A stretch of 64,000 nt of DNA from Oscillospiraceae bacterium (GCA_021205095.1 JAJPYE010000038.1:1-64000); one strand, 5' to 3'. Positions 41,844-51,436 are shown, numbered from the stretch's first letter. Numbers and translations: made by a program. The notes: a model not told the origin generated them from the sequence alone.

Positions 41844-43028
41844 TTGAAAAAACCATTGAAAAACAACCCGGCCCTGGTGGGCCTTCTGTGCTTCGTGGCG
41901 GGCCTTGTGGCCGCCTTCGCCGCGATTTTGCTGGGCTTCGGGGGCTGGGAGGGCTTTCGCGCCTCCGCAAAATATGCCTCCGTGATACGGGTCATAGAAA
42001 ATAACTATGTGGCCGATTACGATGTGGATGATTTGACCGACGCGGCGTTGGCCGCCGTCATAGACGCTCTGGATGACGACTGGAGCTATTATATGAACGC
42101 GGACACCTATGCCGCCTACCAGGATTATTCCGCCAACCAGTACCAGGGCATTGGCGTGACCATATCCCAGGACGAGGAAACGGGCGGCTTTCTGATCGTG
42201 ACCGTCACCAAGGACGGCCCGGCCCAGACCGCCGGATTGGAGCCGGGGGATATTATCCTGGCTGTGGACGGGGTGGATGTGACCGGCGGCACGTCTGCGG
42301 ATGTCCGCGCTCTTATCCAGGCGGACTATGGAGATTATGCGGTTTTAACCATCCAGAGCGGCGAGGATGACTCGGTCTATGACGTTTCCGTCTCCTGTGA
42401 GGTCATTTATACCAGCCCGGTCACGGCGGAGCTTCTGGACGGGAACGTGGGATATATTATCATCTCGAACTTCCGGGAGGGAGCCGGTTCCCAGGCCATT
42501 GAGGCGGTGGAGGAAATGATTGCTCAGGGGGCGGAGAGTCTCATCTTTGATGTGCGCTCCAATCCCGGCGGCCAGGTCTCGGAAATGGTGGAGCTGCTGG
42601 ACTATCTGCTCCCGGAGGGGGACTTGTTCATCCGCGCCAATAAAAACGGGAAAGAGGTCATTGAAACCTCGGACGCGGACTGCGTGGAGCTTCCCATGGC
42701 GGTCATCGTCAATTCCGACAGCTACAGCGCTGCGGAGTTTTTCGCCGCCGCCCTGCGGGACTATGACTGGGCCACCATCGTGGGGGAAGCCACCACTGGA
42801 AAGGGCCGCAGCCAGGTGACGATTCCCCTGGCGGACGGTAGCGCGGTGCATATCTCAAAATATACCTATTTGACACCCAGCCGAACCGACCTGTATGAGG
42901 CGGGCGGTTTGATTCCGGATGTGGAGATAGATTTGACGGAGGAGGAGCTGCTCCTCTACCAGACCGGCTGGCTGGAGCCGGAGGACGACCCCCAGGTGCA
43001 GGCGGCAATCGACGCGCTTGGCGCTTGA
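41844..43028 (+). CDS. S41 family C-terminal processing peptidase
   Basis: PDZ domain plus 'VNSDSYSAAEFFAAALRDY' and 'TTGKGRSQ'. Confidence 0.9.
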   Translation: MKKPLKNNPALVGLLCFVAGLVAAFAAILLGFGGWEGFRASAKYASVIRVIENNYVADYDVDDLTDAALAAVIDALDDDWSYYMNADTYAAYQDYSANQYQGIGVTISQDEETGGFLIVTVTKDGPAQTAGLEPGDIILAVDGVDVTGGTSADVRALIQADYGDYAVLTIQSGEDDSVYDVSVSCEVIYTSPVTAELLDGNVGYIIISNFREGAGSQAIEAVEEMIAQGAESLIFDVRSNPGGQVSEMVELLDYLLPEGDLFIRANKNGKEVIETSDADCVELPMAVIVNSDSYSAAEFFAAALRDYDWATIVGEATTGKGRSQVTIPLADGSAVHISKYTYLTPSRTDLYEAGGLIPDVEIDLTEEELLLYQTGWLEPEDDPQVQAAIDALGA

Positions 43029-43084
43029 CAGGGTGATTTTGGAACCCTATAATATGTATACTTGGAAATAATGGAGGCATTGGC

Positions 43085-43558
43085 ATGGCTGAAGCAAAAT
43101 ACAAAATGAGCCGGGAACGGTACGAGGAGATTCAGCGGGAGCTGGATTATCTTCAGACCGTCCGGGAAAAAGAAGTCTCTGAGCTGATTAAGGAGGCCCG
43201 TAGCTACGGCGACCTGTCCGAGAACAGCGAGTATGACGAGGCTAAAACCGAGCAGGGCAAGCTGTATTCCAAAATCGCGGAGTATAAAAACCTGCTGGAA
43301 AACGCGGAAATTGTGGAAAAAACCTCCCGCGCCGGGGTTATCGGCATCGGCAGCAAGGTGCTGGTTCTGGATGTGGAGCTGGGCGAGGAGGCGGAATACC
43401 AAATCGTCGGCAGCCAGGAGGCCAACCCCATGACCGGGCGCATTTCCGACGATTCCCCCTTTGGCCGGGGCCTTATCGGCCGCAAGATAGGGGAGACCGT
43501 TATGGTTGAGGCCCCCGCCGGGGAGCTGCAGTTCGAGATTCTGAACGTATCCTATTGA
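43085..43558 (+). CDS. greA: Transcription elongation factor GreA
   Basis: EARSYGDLSENSEYDEAKTEQGKL. Confidence 0.95.
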   Translation: MAEAKYKMSRERYEEIQRELDYLQTVREKEVSELIKEARSYGDLSENSEYDEAKTEQGKLYSKIAEYKNLLENAEIVEKTSRAGVIGIGSKVLVLDVELGEEAEYQIVGSQEANPMTGRISDDSPFGRGLIGRKIGETVMVEAPAGELQFEILNVSY

Positions 43559-43635
43559 TTTGATTTTCATGCCGGGGACGGTCGCTGCTGGCCGCCCCGA
43601 CGAATCCATATTCTGTTGATGTTGAGGTGAAGCAT

Positions 43636-45135
43636 ATGTTTCAATATGCACCAGGCTACCGGGACGAGCCGGAGGGCCTTTCCGATGAAATGCGGGTGCG
43701 CCGGGAGAAGCTGTTCAAGCTCCAGGACGCCGGACGCGACCCCTATCAGATAACCAAGTTTTCCCGTACCCACTATTCCGCCCAGGTGAAGGAAAATTAT
43801 GACAGCCTGGAAAACCAGACTGTCCGGGTGGCGGGCCGGATTATGGCGAAGCGGGTGCAGGGCAAGGCCGGATTCATGGATATTCAGGACGACCGTGGCC
43901 GCCTGCAGCTATATGTCAGCGTCAACGAGCTTGGCGCGGAGGGCCTTGCGGAGCTGAAAACCTGGGATGTGGGGGATATTATCGGCGGGGAGGGCTTTGT
44001 GTTCAAAACCCGCACGGAGGCTATATCTGTCCATATACAGAGCATACAGCTCCTTTCCAAGAGCCTGCGCCCGCTGCCGGAGAAATTCCACGGCCTGACC
44101 GATACCGACCAGCGCTACCGCCGCCGGTATCTGGACCTGATTATGAGCCCGGAGAGCCGCCGGGTTTTTGAGCTGCGGACAAAATTCATCCGCCATGTGC
44201 GCCGGTATCTGGACGAGCGGGGGTATCTGGAGGTGGAGACCCCTGTGCTTGGCACCATCCAGGGGGGCGCCGCGGCCCGGCCCTTCATCACCCATCACAA
44301 TACCCTGGACATTGATATGTATATGCGTATTGCCACGGAGCTGAATTTGAAGCGGCTCATCGTGGGCGGCATGGAGCGCGTCTATGAAATAGGCCGCATC
44401 TTCCGCAACGAGGGCATGGACACCAAGCACAACCCGGAGTTCACCACCGTTGAGCTGTACGAGAGCTACGCAAACTATGAGACCATGATGGACTACGCGG
44501 AGGGGATATTGTCCTCCGCTGCCATGGAGTTGCGTGGTACTTATGAGCTGGAATGGGGCGGCAATGTAATCAACATGGCCCCCGGCTGGCGGCGTCTGAC
44601 TATGGTGGAGGCCGTGCGGGAGTATGTGGGCGTGGACTTCGACGCCCTGTCCGGCGATGAGGAGGCCGTGGCTGCCGCCGTGGCCGCCGGTGTGGACATG
44701 GAAAAGGTGGAAAAGACCTGGGGCCACGCCCTGTATGAGTGCTTCGACCAGAAGGTAGAGGAGAAGCTGATCCAGCCCACCTTTATCACCATGTACCCGG
44801 TGGAGGTGTCCCCCCTGGCCAAGCGCAGCCCTGTGGACAGCCGGATGACGGAGCGGTTTGAGGTGTTCATCGGCGCCAGCGAAATGGGCAACGCCTTTTC
44901 TGAGCTGAACGACCCCTTGGATCAGCGCCTGCGCTTCCAGGAGCAGATGGAACTGAAAGCCCGCGGCGACGAGGAAGCCAGCGATATGGACGTAGACTTC
45001 TGCGAAGCCCTGGAATACGGCATGCCCCCCACCGGCGGCATGGGCCTGGGCATAGACCGCGCCGTCATGCTCCTGGCCGGCGTAGATTCCGTGCGGGACG
45101 TGATTTTGTTCCCGACGATGAAGCCGGTGGATTGA
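43636..45135 (+). CDS. lysS: Lysyl-tRNA synthetase
   Basis: Class II motifs, GGMGLGIDRAVMLL. Confidence 0.97.
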   Translation: MFQYAPGYRDEPEGLSDEMRVRREKLFKLQDAGRDPYQITKFSRTHYSAQVKENYDSLENQTVRVAGRIMAKRVQGKAGFMDIQDDRGRLQLYVSVNELGAEGLAELKTWDVGDIIGGEGFVFKTRTEAISVHIQSIQLLSKSLRPLPEKFHGLTDTDQRYRRRYLDLIMSPESRRVFELRTKFIRHVRRYLDERGYLEVETPVLGTIQGGAAARPFITHHNTLDIDMYMRIATELNLKRLIVGGMERVYEIGRIFRNEGMDTKHNPEFTTVELYESYANYETMMDYAEGILSSAAMELRGTYELEWGGNVINMAPGWRRLTMVEAVREYVGVDFDALSGDEEAVAAAVAAGVDMEKVEKTWGHALYECFDQKVEEKLIQPTFITMYPVEVSPLAKRSPVDSRMTERFEVFIGASEMGNAFSELNDPLDQRLRFQEQMELKARGDEEASDMDVDFCEALEYGMPPTGGMGLGIDRAVMLLAGVDSVRDVILFPTMKPVD

Positions 45136-45310
45136 AAAAACCTTGATATATCAAGGAAAATCAGCGTTTCCCGCTCCGTAAAAAAACGGAAAATAACCCA
45201 ATTTTAACCCATTTGAATCAAAAGACACCCAACAGGGACGGTTTAGTGAACAGCCCCAGATTGTACGGACAGCACAAAAAAGCCCCTATGTAGGAAATAT
45301 TTTGTTAAGC

Positions 45311-45347
45311 GGACAGGCGTTGCGAGAGCGGAGCCTGTCCAGTTTTT
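45311..45347 (+). terminator. Hairpin terminator GGACAGGC...GCCTGTCC-AGTTTTT
   Basis: 8-bp stem followed by T-run. Confidence 0.65.
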
Positions 45348-45480
45348 ATCTGGATGCGTTCCTTGTTATAGAAATCAATGAAGTATGGCCTGGACGAGAA
45401 GGAAATCGCATTTATTGAACCACACGTAAAGGAGATGAGCTGATGGAGACTGTCAATATCAAATCCTTTCAACGTGTCAT

Positions 45481-46075
45481 GCCATCCTGGAACGGTTAGA
45501 CGGCAAGCGTGAAGTAAAACGGCGGAGTGCTCAGAAGACCTTTTCTGCCGCAGAGGATATGCGGCCACGCTCCCTGATCGACATTCAATCAAGGCTGACT
45601 CAGGTCAACTCCCCCGGATTTGAGCGGTGGGCAAAGGGCTTCAATCTGAAAGCGATTGCGAAAACGGTCGTCTGGATGAAGGAACACGGCATCTCTGATG
45701 TGGAGAAACTCGCGCAGGAATGTGACGTTGCGTTTGAAAGCTATCACGGACTCTCTGAACGGACAAAGGCTAACCAGGCCCGGATGAAGGAGATCTCTGA
45801 TCTGCAACGGCAGATAAGCAACTACGGCAGGACAAAAGAGATTTATGTTTAGTACAAGAAGCTCCCGCGGAAAAAGCAGGCGCAATTTTATGAATACCAT
45901 CGTGAAGGCATTATACTCCATGAGAACGCGAAACGCTATTTCGATTCCCTGGGAGTGGAGAAGCTGCCACCCATGAAGGCGTTGAAGCAGGAGTACGCTG
46001 CGCTGAGTGCAGAGAACAAACGGCTCTACCCTCAGCAGAAAGCGGCAAGAAAGAAAATGATAGACCTGCCTCCCG
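45481..46075 (+). pseudogene. C-terminal remnant of a relaxase/mobilization protein interrupted by an in-frame TAG
   Basis: AILERLDGKREVKRRSAQKTFSAAEDMRPRSLIDIQSRL...FERWAKGFNLKAIAKTVVWMKEHG...GRTKEIYV*YKKLPRKKQAQFYEYHREGIILHENAKRYFDSLGVEKLPPMKALKQEYAALSAE; frame 1 throughout; TAG at 45850-45852; no N-terminal relaxase domain. Confidence 0.8.
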
Positions 46076-46241
46076 ACAGCAGACGACGAAGGCGGCTTAA
46101 AACCCCGGTCATAAACGACCGGGGTTCACAGGGGCTTGGGGGCTGTCTGCCACCAAAAGCTGCCGAGGTATATACCGAGGCATTGCTTGCTACTACTTAT
46201 ACTGAACCGTACTTGACCGCGTTGTATGAAATCCTGCGCTG

Positions 46242-47363
46242 TTATGACAAAAGCTCCTGATAGCATTGATCAAAGATTTGTAGAAATTCATTCAGTTCAT
46301 CCTGCGTCGTTAGGTGGCTGAGGCTGATTCGCCAGGAGGACAGGGCAGTTTGGCGATTGCGGCTGACAGCATAGACTGCCTTGGAGACAGTTCCCTCCAC
46401 AGAGCAGGCCGATTTGACGGAAACACATACGCCGCGTCGATCCAACGCCCTCTGGAATGCCGCACCCTTGATGCCCTGAACACTGAGATTGAGGATGTGC
46501 GGAACGGCGTTTGCCGGACTGTTGATAGATACTGCCGGATATTGTGCCAGTGCATCTCTGAGCCGATGGTTCAGCTCCTGCACGTAATGCACTCGCTTTT
46601 CCTGCTGGGTCAGCGCCAGAGAGAGTGCTGTCTCCGTGGACACTGCCAGAGCCAAAGTCGGTGTTCCACTGCGGTAAACAGTCGTGCTGATTCCTCCATG
46701 GATCTGCGGCTCGATGACCAGATCCTTTCTTTTCAGCAGAAGGCCGCTGCCGTTCAGTCCGTAAAATTTATGAGGCGCAATGCTCATAGTATCCACGCCG
46801 TCTGTCACCAGCGCTGTTTTTCCAACAGCCTGCGTAGCGTCCACATGGAGGCGGCAGTTGGGAAAATTCTTCAGCATTTGAGCAATCTCACGAATCGGCT
46901 GCACCGTACCCAGCTCGCTGTCTACCGCGCAGACCGATACCAGAACGGTGTCCTCCCGCAATAGCTCCCGAAGCTGCTCCAGATCTACGGTGCCGTCCCG
47001 ATTGATCCTGACCAGGTCGATCTCGCAGCCTTGCCACTGGAGCGCGGACAGCGTGCCGCTGACGGAGGAATGCTCCAGGGCGGTGGAAATAATGTGCTGC
47101 CCCTGGTGCCGCGATGCCTGCACGATTCCCTTGATGGCCAGGTTGTTTGATTCGCTGGCCCCGGAGGTGTAGATGATTTCGGCGGGGTCAACATCCAGCA
47201 GCGCAGCGATGTGAGCCGTGGCCCGATTCATCTCGTCCAGGGCCTCCCGTCCGGCTGTGTGCGTGGAATTTGGGTTTCCGATATAACGCTGTTCCGTTTG
47301 AATGAATGCATCCAAAACGGCAGGATCCGCCGGCGTGTTGGCGGAATAGTCCAGATAAATCAC
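46242..47363 (-). CDS. NifS/IscS-like cysteine desulfurase (class V aminotransferase)
   Basis: YLDYSANTP, SGASESNN, DATQAVGK, APHKFYG Lys, VSVKSACS catalytic Cys. Confidence 0.88.
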   Translation of the reverse strand: MIYLDYSANTPADPAVLDAFIQTEQRYIGNPNSTHTAGREALDEMNRATAHIAALLDVDPAEIIYTSGASESNNLAIKGIVQASRHQGQHIISTALEHSSVSGTLSALQWQGCEIDLVRINRDGTVDLEQLRELLREDTVLVSVCAVDSELGTVQPIREIAQMLKNFPNCRLHVDATQAVGKTALVTDGVDTMSIAPHKFYGLNGSGLLLKRKDLVIEPQIHGGISTTVYRSGTPTLALAVSTETALSLALTQQEKRVHYVQELNHRLRDALAQYPAVSINSPANAVPHILNLSVQGIKGAAFQRALDRRGVCVSVKSACSVEGTVSKAVYAVSRNRQTALSSWRISLSHLTTQDELNEFLQIFDQCYQELLS

Positions 47364-47382
47364 ATCATACCTCCGCTATCCC

Positions 47383-48159
47383 TCAAAGTGTCAGCCATGG
47401 CCGGAGCGTTCGTTCTCCGCGAGCCTTCTCCAAAGGAAGGTCGAGCAGAAGCATCGTTTCCTCTCCGGCGGCTTTAAAAATCAGCGAGCCGTCCGGCCCG
47501 GCGGCCAGGGACTGACCGGCAAAGTTCATAGCATCCTCCTGTCCCACCCGGTTGCATATCGCGGCGAACACAGTGCTTTGGAAGGCCTGTACCCGTATCT
47601 CCCACTCGAACAGCTCCAGCGGTTCTCCTTCTATGTTGGCGGTGGGCATGATAACCAGCTCCGCTCCTTGCTTTGCGCAGGTTCGGATGCTGTCAGGCAT
47701 ATGCCGGTCAAAGCATATCACTACGCCAACTGTCCCGAAAGGAAGCCGATAGACCGGGAACCCGCCATAGGAGGGCGTGTAATAATCCTGCTCATAGAAA
47801 TACCTGGACTGAGTAATATGAACCATTTTGGAAACGCCCAGGATTTCCCCGTTTGAGTCAATCATCACGGAAGCGTCATAGAGCTGCCCGCCCTGCTGCA
47901 AATACAGATTGGGGCAGGCGCAGATACGGAACGTCCGGCAGGCGTTCCGAATGGCGGTCAGCTCCGGCCCGTCCAGAGTCATGGCCCAGCAATCCGCAGA
48001 CCGCTTTTCATATTGAGGGAAGAATGGCGATAGCTGAAGCTCCGGGAAAAAGATAAGATCTGCCCCGGCCTTTCCCGCCAATTCTATATAGTGCAGCGAT
48101 TTATGCAGGTTTTCCTCTATACTGCTTCCCATCTGCATCTGAGCCATAGCCAACTTCAC
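47383..48159 (-). CDS. Carbon-nitrogen hydrolase (nitrilase superfamily)
   Basis: FPELQLSPF (Glu), K, CFDRHMPD (Cys) triad. Confidence 0.88.
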   Translation of the reverse strand: MKLAMAQMQMGSSIEENLHKSLHYIELAGKAGADLIFFPELQLSPFFPQYEKRSADCWAMTLDGPELTAIRNACRTFRICACPNLYLQQGGQLYDASVMIDSNGEILGVSKMVHITQSRYFYEQDYYTPSYGGFPVYRLPFGTVGVVICFDRHMPDSIRTCAKQGAELVIMPTANIEGEPLELFEWEIRVQAFQSTVFAAICNRVGQEDAMNFAGQSLAAGPDGSLIFKAAGEETMLLLDLPLEKARGERTLRPWLTL

Positions 48160-48199
48160 AGTGTTTCTTCCTTTTTCCTTTTTGAGTTCATCCCGCCTT

Positions 48200-49480
48200 C
48201 TAAGCGGTAACGGTAATCGTGTTTTTCAGCATCCCCATCCAGCAGGAATAGGTATAGGTTCCTTCCTCTTCAGGGGTAAATGTAATCGTCACCTCTCCGG
48301 CGCTCAGCGTGACCTGCTGGTCAAAGGCAGAGAGAATGATCTCCTTGTTGCAGCCGTTCAGCGCGCTTTCCTCCACCTCAATCGTCCATACCACAGGAAT
48401 ACCGGCAACGACCTGAATGTCGTCGTAGCCGTTTGCGTGGAGCGTGGTGGTGACATACTGCGTATCGCCGTCCACCACGGCCTCGATCACATCGCCGCTG
48501 CCGGAGGAAGTACCCGGCAGGGTGAACCCGGTCAGCACCAGGTTATTTTGCACTGTGAATACTCCCATCAGCACCAGCAGGGCTGCTCCGGCTTGGAGCA
48601 TCCGCCGCCGCCATTTCATCTTGAGAAGTCCTGCCGCTGTACCGCACAGGAGTACCAGGGGAATGGTGCCAAGGCAAAAGAAGAACATGGAGGCTGCTCC
48701 GGCGACCAGGCTGCCGCTGGCAATGGCATAAAGCTGCATGGACTGGAGAGGGCCGCAGGGCATCAGACCGTTTACAAGTCCGATTGCATAAGGGCCATGC
48801 GCCCGAAAGGATGCCAGAGCATTGGTCAGTCCTTTGGGGATCCGAAACCGAACCAGTCGGGGCAGAGAAAAGCCACCCATCATGCACACGCTCATCACCA
48901 GCATGAACAGTCCGGCCAGCAGTCCTATCACACCCCGAACCTGGAGTGAAATGGCCGCTTTTTCCCCAATGAAGCCCAGCACAGCGCCGATCAGCGTATA
49001 GCTGGTCAGGCGTCCCAGGTTATAGAGCAGACTGCCCCGCAGGGGATGCTGTCCTTCGCTGCCAAGGCTCTGAGCCATGTTCAGTCCGCCGCACATGGCG
49101 ACACAGTGAACGGAGGTCAAAAGACCGATAAGGAACAGCGCCAAAAAGCTCACCTGCTCCTCGCTTACGGTGGGAAATGCCTGAAAAAGCTCTGTCAGTC
49201 CTAGCTGCCGGGCAATGGCATACAGACCCAGCAGAATGACCAGGAACCAGATCGCATTGCCCTTGCTTTTCGGTCGTGTTACCACGGAATAACCTGCTGA
49301 CTGCACCGCCTGCGTGATCTGCTCCGGGGTGCAGGGCGAGGAAAATTCGGCTTCCAGCAGCCCTTTCTGCCGATCAGCCTGCACAGCGTGTACGCCCTCC
49401 AGTCTGGATACCGCCAGCTCCAGGACGCGTTCGCAACCATCGCAGGTCATTCCTTCAATATGAAAGCTCTGTTTTTCCAT
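48200..49480 (-). CDS. Fusion: N-terminal HMA heavy-metal domain, SafE/UreH-like membrane domain, C-terminal cupredoxin-like domain
   Basis: GMTCDGCE; LTSVHCVAMCGGL; MPCGPLQSMQLYA; C-terminal CNKEII...GTYTYSCWMGML. Confidence 0.82.
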   Translation of the reverse strand: MEKQSFHIEGMTCDGCERVLELAVSRLEGVHAVQADRQKGLLEAEFSSPCTPEQITQAVQSAGYSVVTRPKSKGNAIWFLVILLGLYAIARQLGLTELFQAFPTVSEEQVSFLALFLIGLLTSVHCVAMCGGLNMAQSLGSEGQHPLRGSLLYNLGRLTSYTLIGAVLGFIGEKAAISLQVRGVIGLLAGLFMLVMSVCMMGGFSLPRLVRFRIPKGLTNALASFRAHGPYAIGLVNGLMPCGPLQSMQLYAIASGSLVAGAASMFFFCLGTIPLVLLCGTAAGLLKMKWRRRMLQAGAALLVLMGVFTVQNNLVLTGFTLPGTSSGSGDVIEAVVDGDTQYVTTTLHANGYDDIQVVAGIPVVWTIEVEESALNGCNKEIILSAFDQQVTLSAGEVTITFTPEEEGTYTYSCWMGMLKNTITVTA

Positions 49481-49490
49481 AGCATTATCA

Positions 49491-49991
49491 TCAGAACTGC
49501 TTCCAGTTGACGAACCGGCTGGCATTTTCCTCCAGGAAGGAGGCGGGAACAGTGATGACGCCGTCCGCCTCAGTGTAATCCTCCGCTGTGATGGGGACGG
49601 GGTTGCAGCCGCCGCTTACCACGCCGATGTCAGTGGAGGAGAAGCGGTTCATGCAGTTTTGGCAAATAAAATCGTCCCCTTCCTGCACGAAGTAGGCATA
49701 GGGAGAGCCGTTGCATACCTGACAGGTATTCAGCGCCAGCCGAATCGTACCGTCGGAGGCCAGCACTGCCAGCACCTCCACCGTAACGCCATCCGCGTCA
49801 TAGTCGAAATAGCTGGCCTCCGTGTCAATATCCGCCGTCTGAATGAGCAAATCGCCTTCACTCACAGTGGCGGCGGCTGAGTCTTCATCATCCTGCAAAC
49901 GGGGAAGGAGTACGGCTGCCGCTGCCGCCAGAATCACGAGGACGGCCACGACAGGCAGCAATATATTTTTATGACTTGTCGTTTTTTTCAT
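49491..49991 (-). CDS. DUF2318-like membrane-anchored Cys-rich protein
   Basis: N-terminal TM; CQVCNGSPYAYFVQEGDDFICQNCMNRF. Confidence 0.7.
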   Translation of the reverse strand: MKKTTSHKNILLPVVAVLVILAAAAAVLLPRLQDDEDSAAATVSEGDLLIQTADIDTEASYFDYDADGVTVEVLAVLASDGTIRLALNTCQVCNGSPYAYFVQEGDDFICQNCMNRFSSTDIGVVSGGCNPVPITAEDYTEADGVITVPASFLEENASRFVNWKQF

Positions 49992-51184
49992 GCCAAAACC
50001 TCCAGTTCGCACTGTATCATTGCCTGCCTCAAATCGCCAAGGATGTCATCAATGTCCTCAATGCCGACAGAAAAGCGGAAGAAGCCGTTGTGAAATTCCA
50101 CCGGGTACAGATATTGCCGCTCGTCGTTTTCGCCCAGGAAGACAATCAGGCTCTCATCGTGGCCCAGGGAAACAGCGGAGGTGACGACCTTCAAATGACT
50201 GACAAATCGGTTGTGGGTGTCATGATTCGCCTTTAACCCGAAGGACAGAACACCACCGTAGCCGGGAGACATCTGCCGGGCGGCAACGGCGTGTCCCGGA
50301 TGACTCTCCAGGCCGGGATAGGCTACGAAGCTGACGCAGGGCTGCTTTTCCAGCCAGTGGGCTACCGCCAGGGCGTTTTCGTTGTGCTGCCGCATCCGCA
50401 GAGGGAGAGTAACGCTGCCCCGCATGATGAGCCAGGCGTTGAAGGGACTGATGGTGCCGCCCAGATTGACCTGGGAGACCGCCCGAATCTGATCGAGATG
50501 TGCCTTTTTGCCCACAATAGCGCCACCCATGGCATCACCGTGACCGTTGATATACTTTGTCAGGCTCTCCACAGAGAAATCCGCCCCCAGCTCCACGGGA
50601 CGCTGGTTATAGGGCGAGGCAAAGGTGTTGTCCACGCTGAGCAGCGCTCCATGCCGGTGGGCAATGTCCGCGATGGCGGCAATATCAGAGACGGTAAGGG
50701 TGGGATTGCCCGGCGTTTCGATATGGATGAGCTTGGTGTTGGGGCGGAGGGCTGCCTCCACGTTGGCCGGGTCGGAGGTGTCCACGATGGTGGTCTCCAC
50801 GCCAAATTTATTGTTCAGCAGCTCATGGAGCAGCCGGTAGACGGCAATATAGGTGACGCTGGAAAATATTACATGGTCGCCCTGGTTCAGCAGCGCGAAA
50901 AACAGTCCGCTCAGAGCGGCTACGCCGGATGCCAGTACTACGCAGTCCTCGCCGCCCTCCAGGGAGGCGATCCGCTCTTGGAGATATTTCTGATTGGTGC
51001 CGCCGTTGCGGGTATATAAATTTCCGTCGGCGCTTGACCAGTTCATATCCGTGGGGTCGTATGGCAGGGCATAGCTGTTGGCCATGGTGATGGGGCGCTT
51101 GATAGCGCCGCTGTCCTTATCCGTCCCGTTGCCCACATGAACGGCTCTGGTAGCGAAGCCAGTTGCGTCAAACTCATTCGGCAT
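49988..51184 (-). CDS. Trans-sulfuration PLP-dependent enzyme (cystathionine/O-acetylhomoserine/methionine-gamma-lyase family)
   Basis: ASGVAALSGLF, SVDNTFASPYNQRP, SLTKYINGHGD PLP Lys. Confidence 0.9.
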   Translation of the reverse strand: MPNEFDATGFATRAVHVGNGTDKDSGAIKRPITMANSYALPYDPTDMNWSSADGNLYTRNGGTNQKYLQERIASLEGGEDCVVLASGVAALSGLFFALLNQGDHVIFSSVTYIAVYRLLHELLNNKFGVETTIVDTSDPANVEAALRPNTKLIHIETPGNPTLTVSDIAAIADIAHRHGALLSVDNTFASPYNQRPVELGADFSVESLTKYINGHGDAMGGAIVGKKAHLDQIRAVSQVNLGGTISPFNAWLIMRGSVTLPLRMRQHNENALAVAHWLEKQPCVSFVAYPGLESHPGHAVAARQMSPGYGGVLSFGLKANHDTHNRFVSHLKVVTSAVSLGHDESLIVFLGENDERQYLYPVEFHNGFFRFSVGIEDIDDILGDLRQAMIQCELEVLA

Positions 51185-51211
51185 AAAAGTTACCTCACTT
51201 TGTATTGTAAA

Positions 51212-51228
51212 CCTATATGCATACTAGG
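51212..51228. promoter_or_regulatory. Operator-like motif CCTATATGCATACTAGG
   Basis: Imperfect palindrome just downstream of the leftward -10; shared with 51420-51436. Confidence 0.6.
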
Positions 51229-51237
51229 ATAATTGGA

Positions 51238-51266
51238 ATCATAGCACGACGGCACGAGCATGTCAA
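51238..51266 (-). promoter_or_regulatory. Promoter of the leftward sulfur operon
   Basis: Minus strand TTGACA-N17-TATGAT. Confidence 0.85.
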
Positions 51267-51381
51267 GCCGTTTTGTGCATATCAGCACCCGGAAAAGCCT
51301 GTATTCCAGGACATATTTGCCTCCGTCTGCGCTGGCAGAAAATAAAAATCATAAAAACATGGGGATTTAATCAAAAAAAGG

Positions 51382-51410
51382 TTGACAAGACGCTACTTCT
51401 GTGTTAATAT
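51382..51410 (+). promoter_or_regulatory. Promoter of the rightward transporter/nitrogenase-like operon
   Basis: TTGACA-N17-TAATAT. Confidence 0.88.
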
Positions 51411-51419
51411 CCCATTATG

Positions 51420-51436
51420 CCTACAGAAATACTAGG
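51420..51436. promoter_or_regulatory. Operator-like motif CCTACAGAAATACTAGG
   Basis: Same architecture and placement as 51212-51228. Confidence 0.6.
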
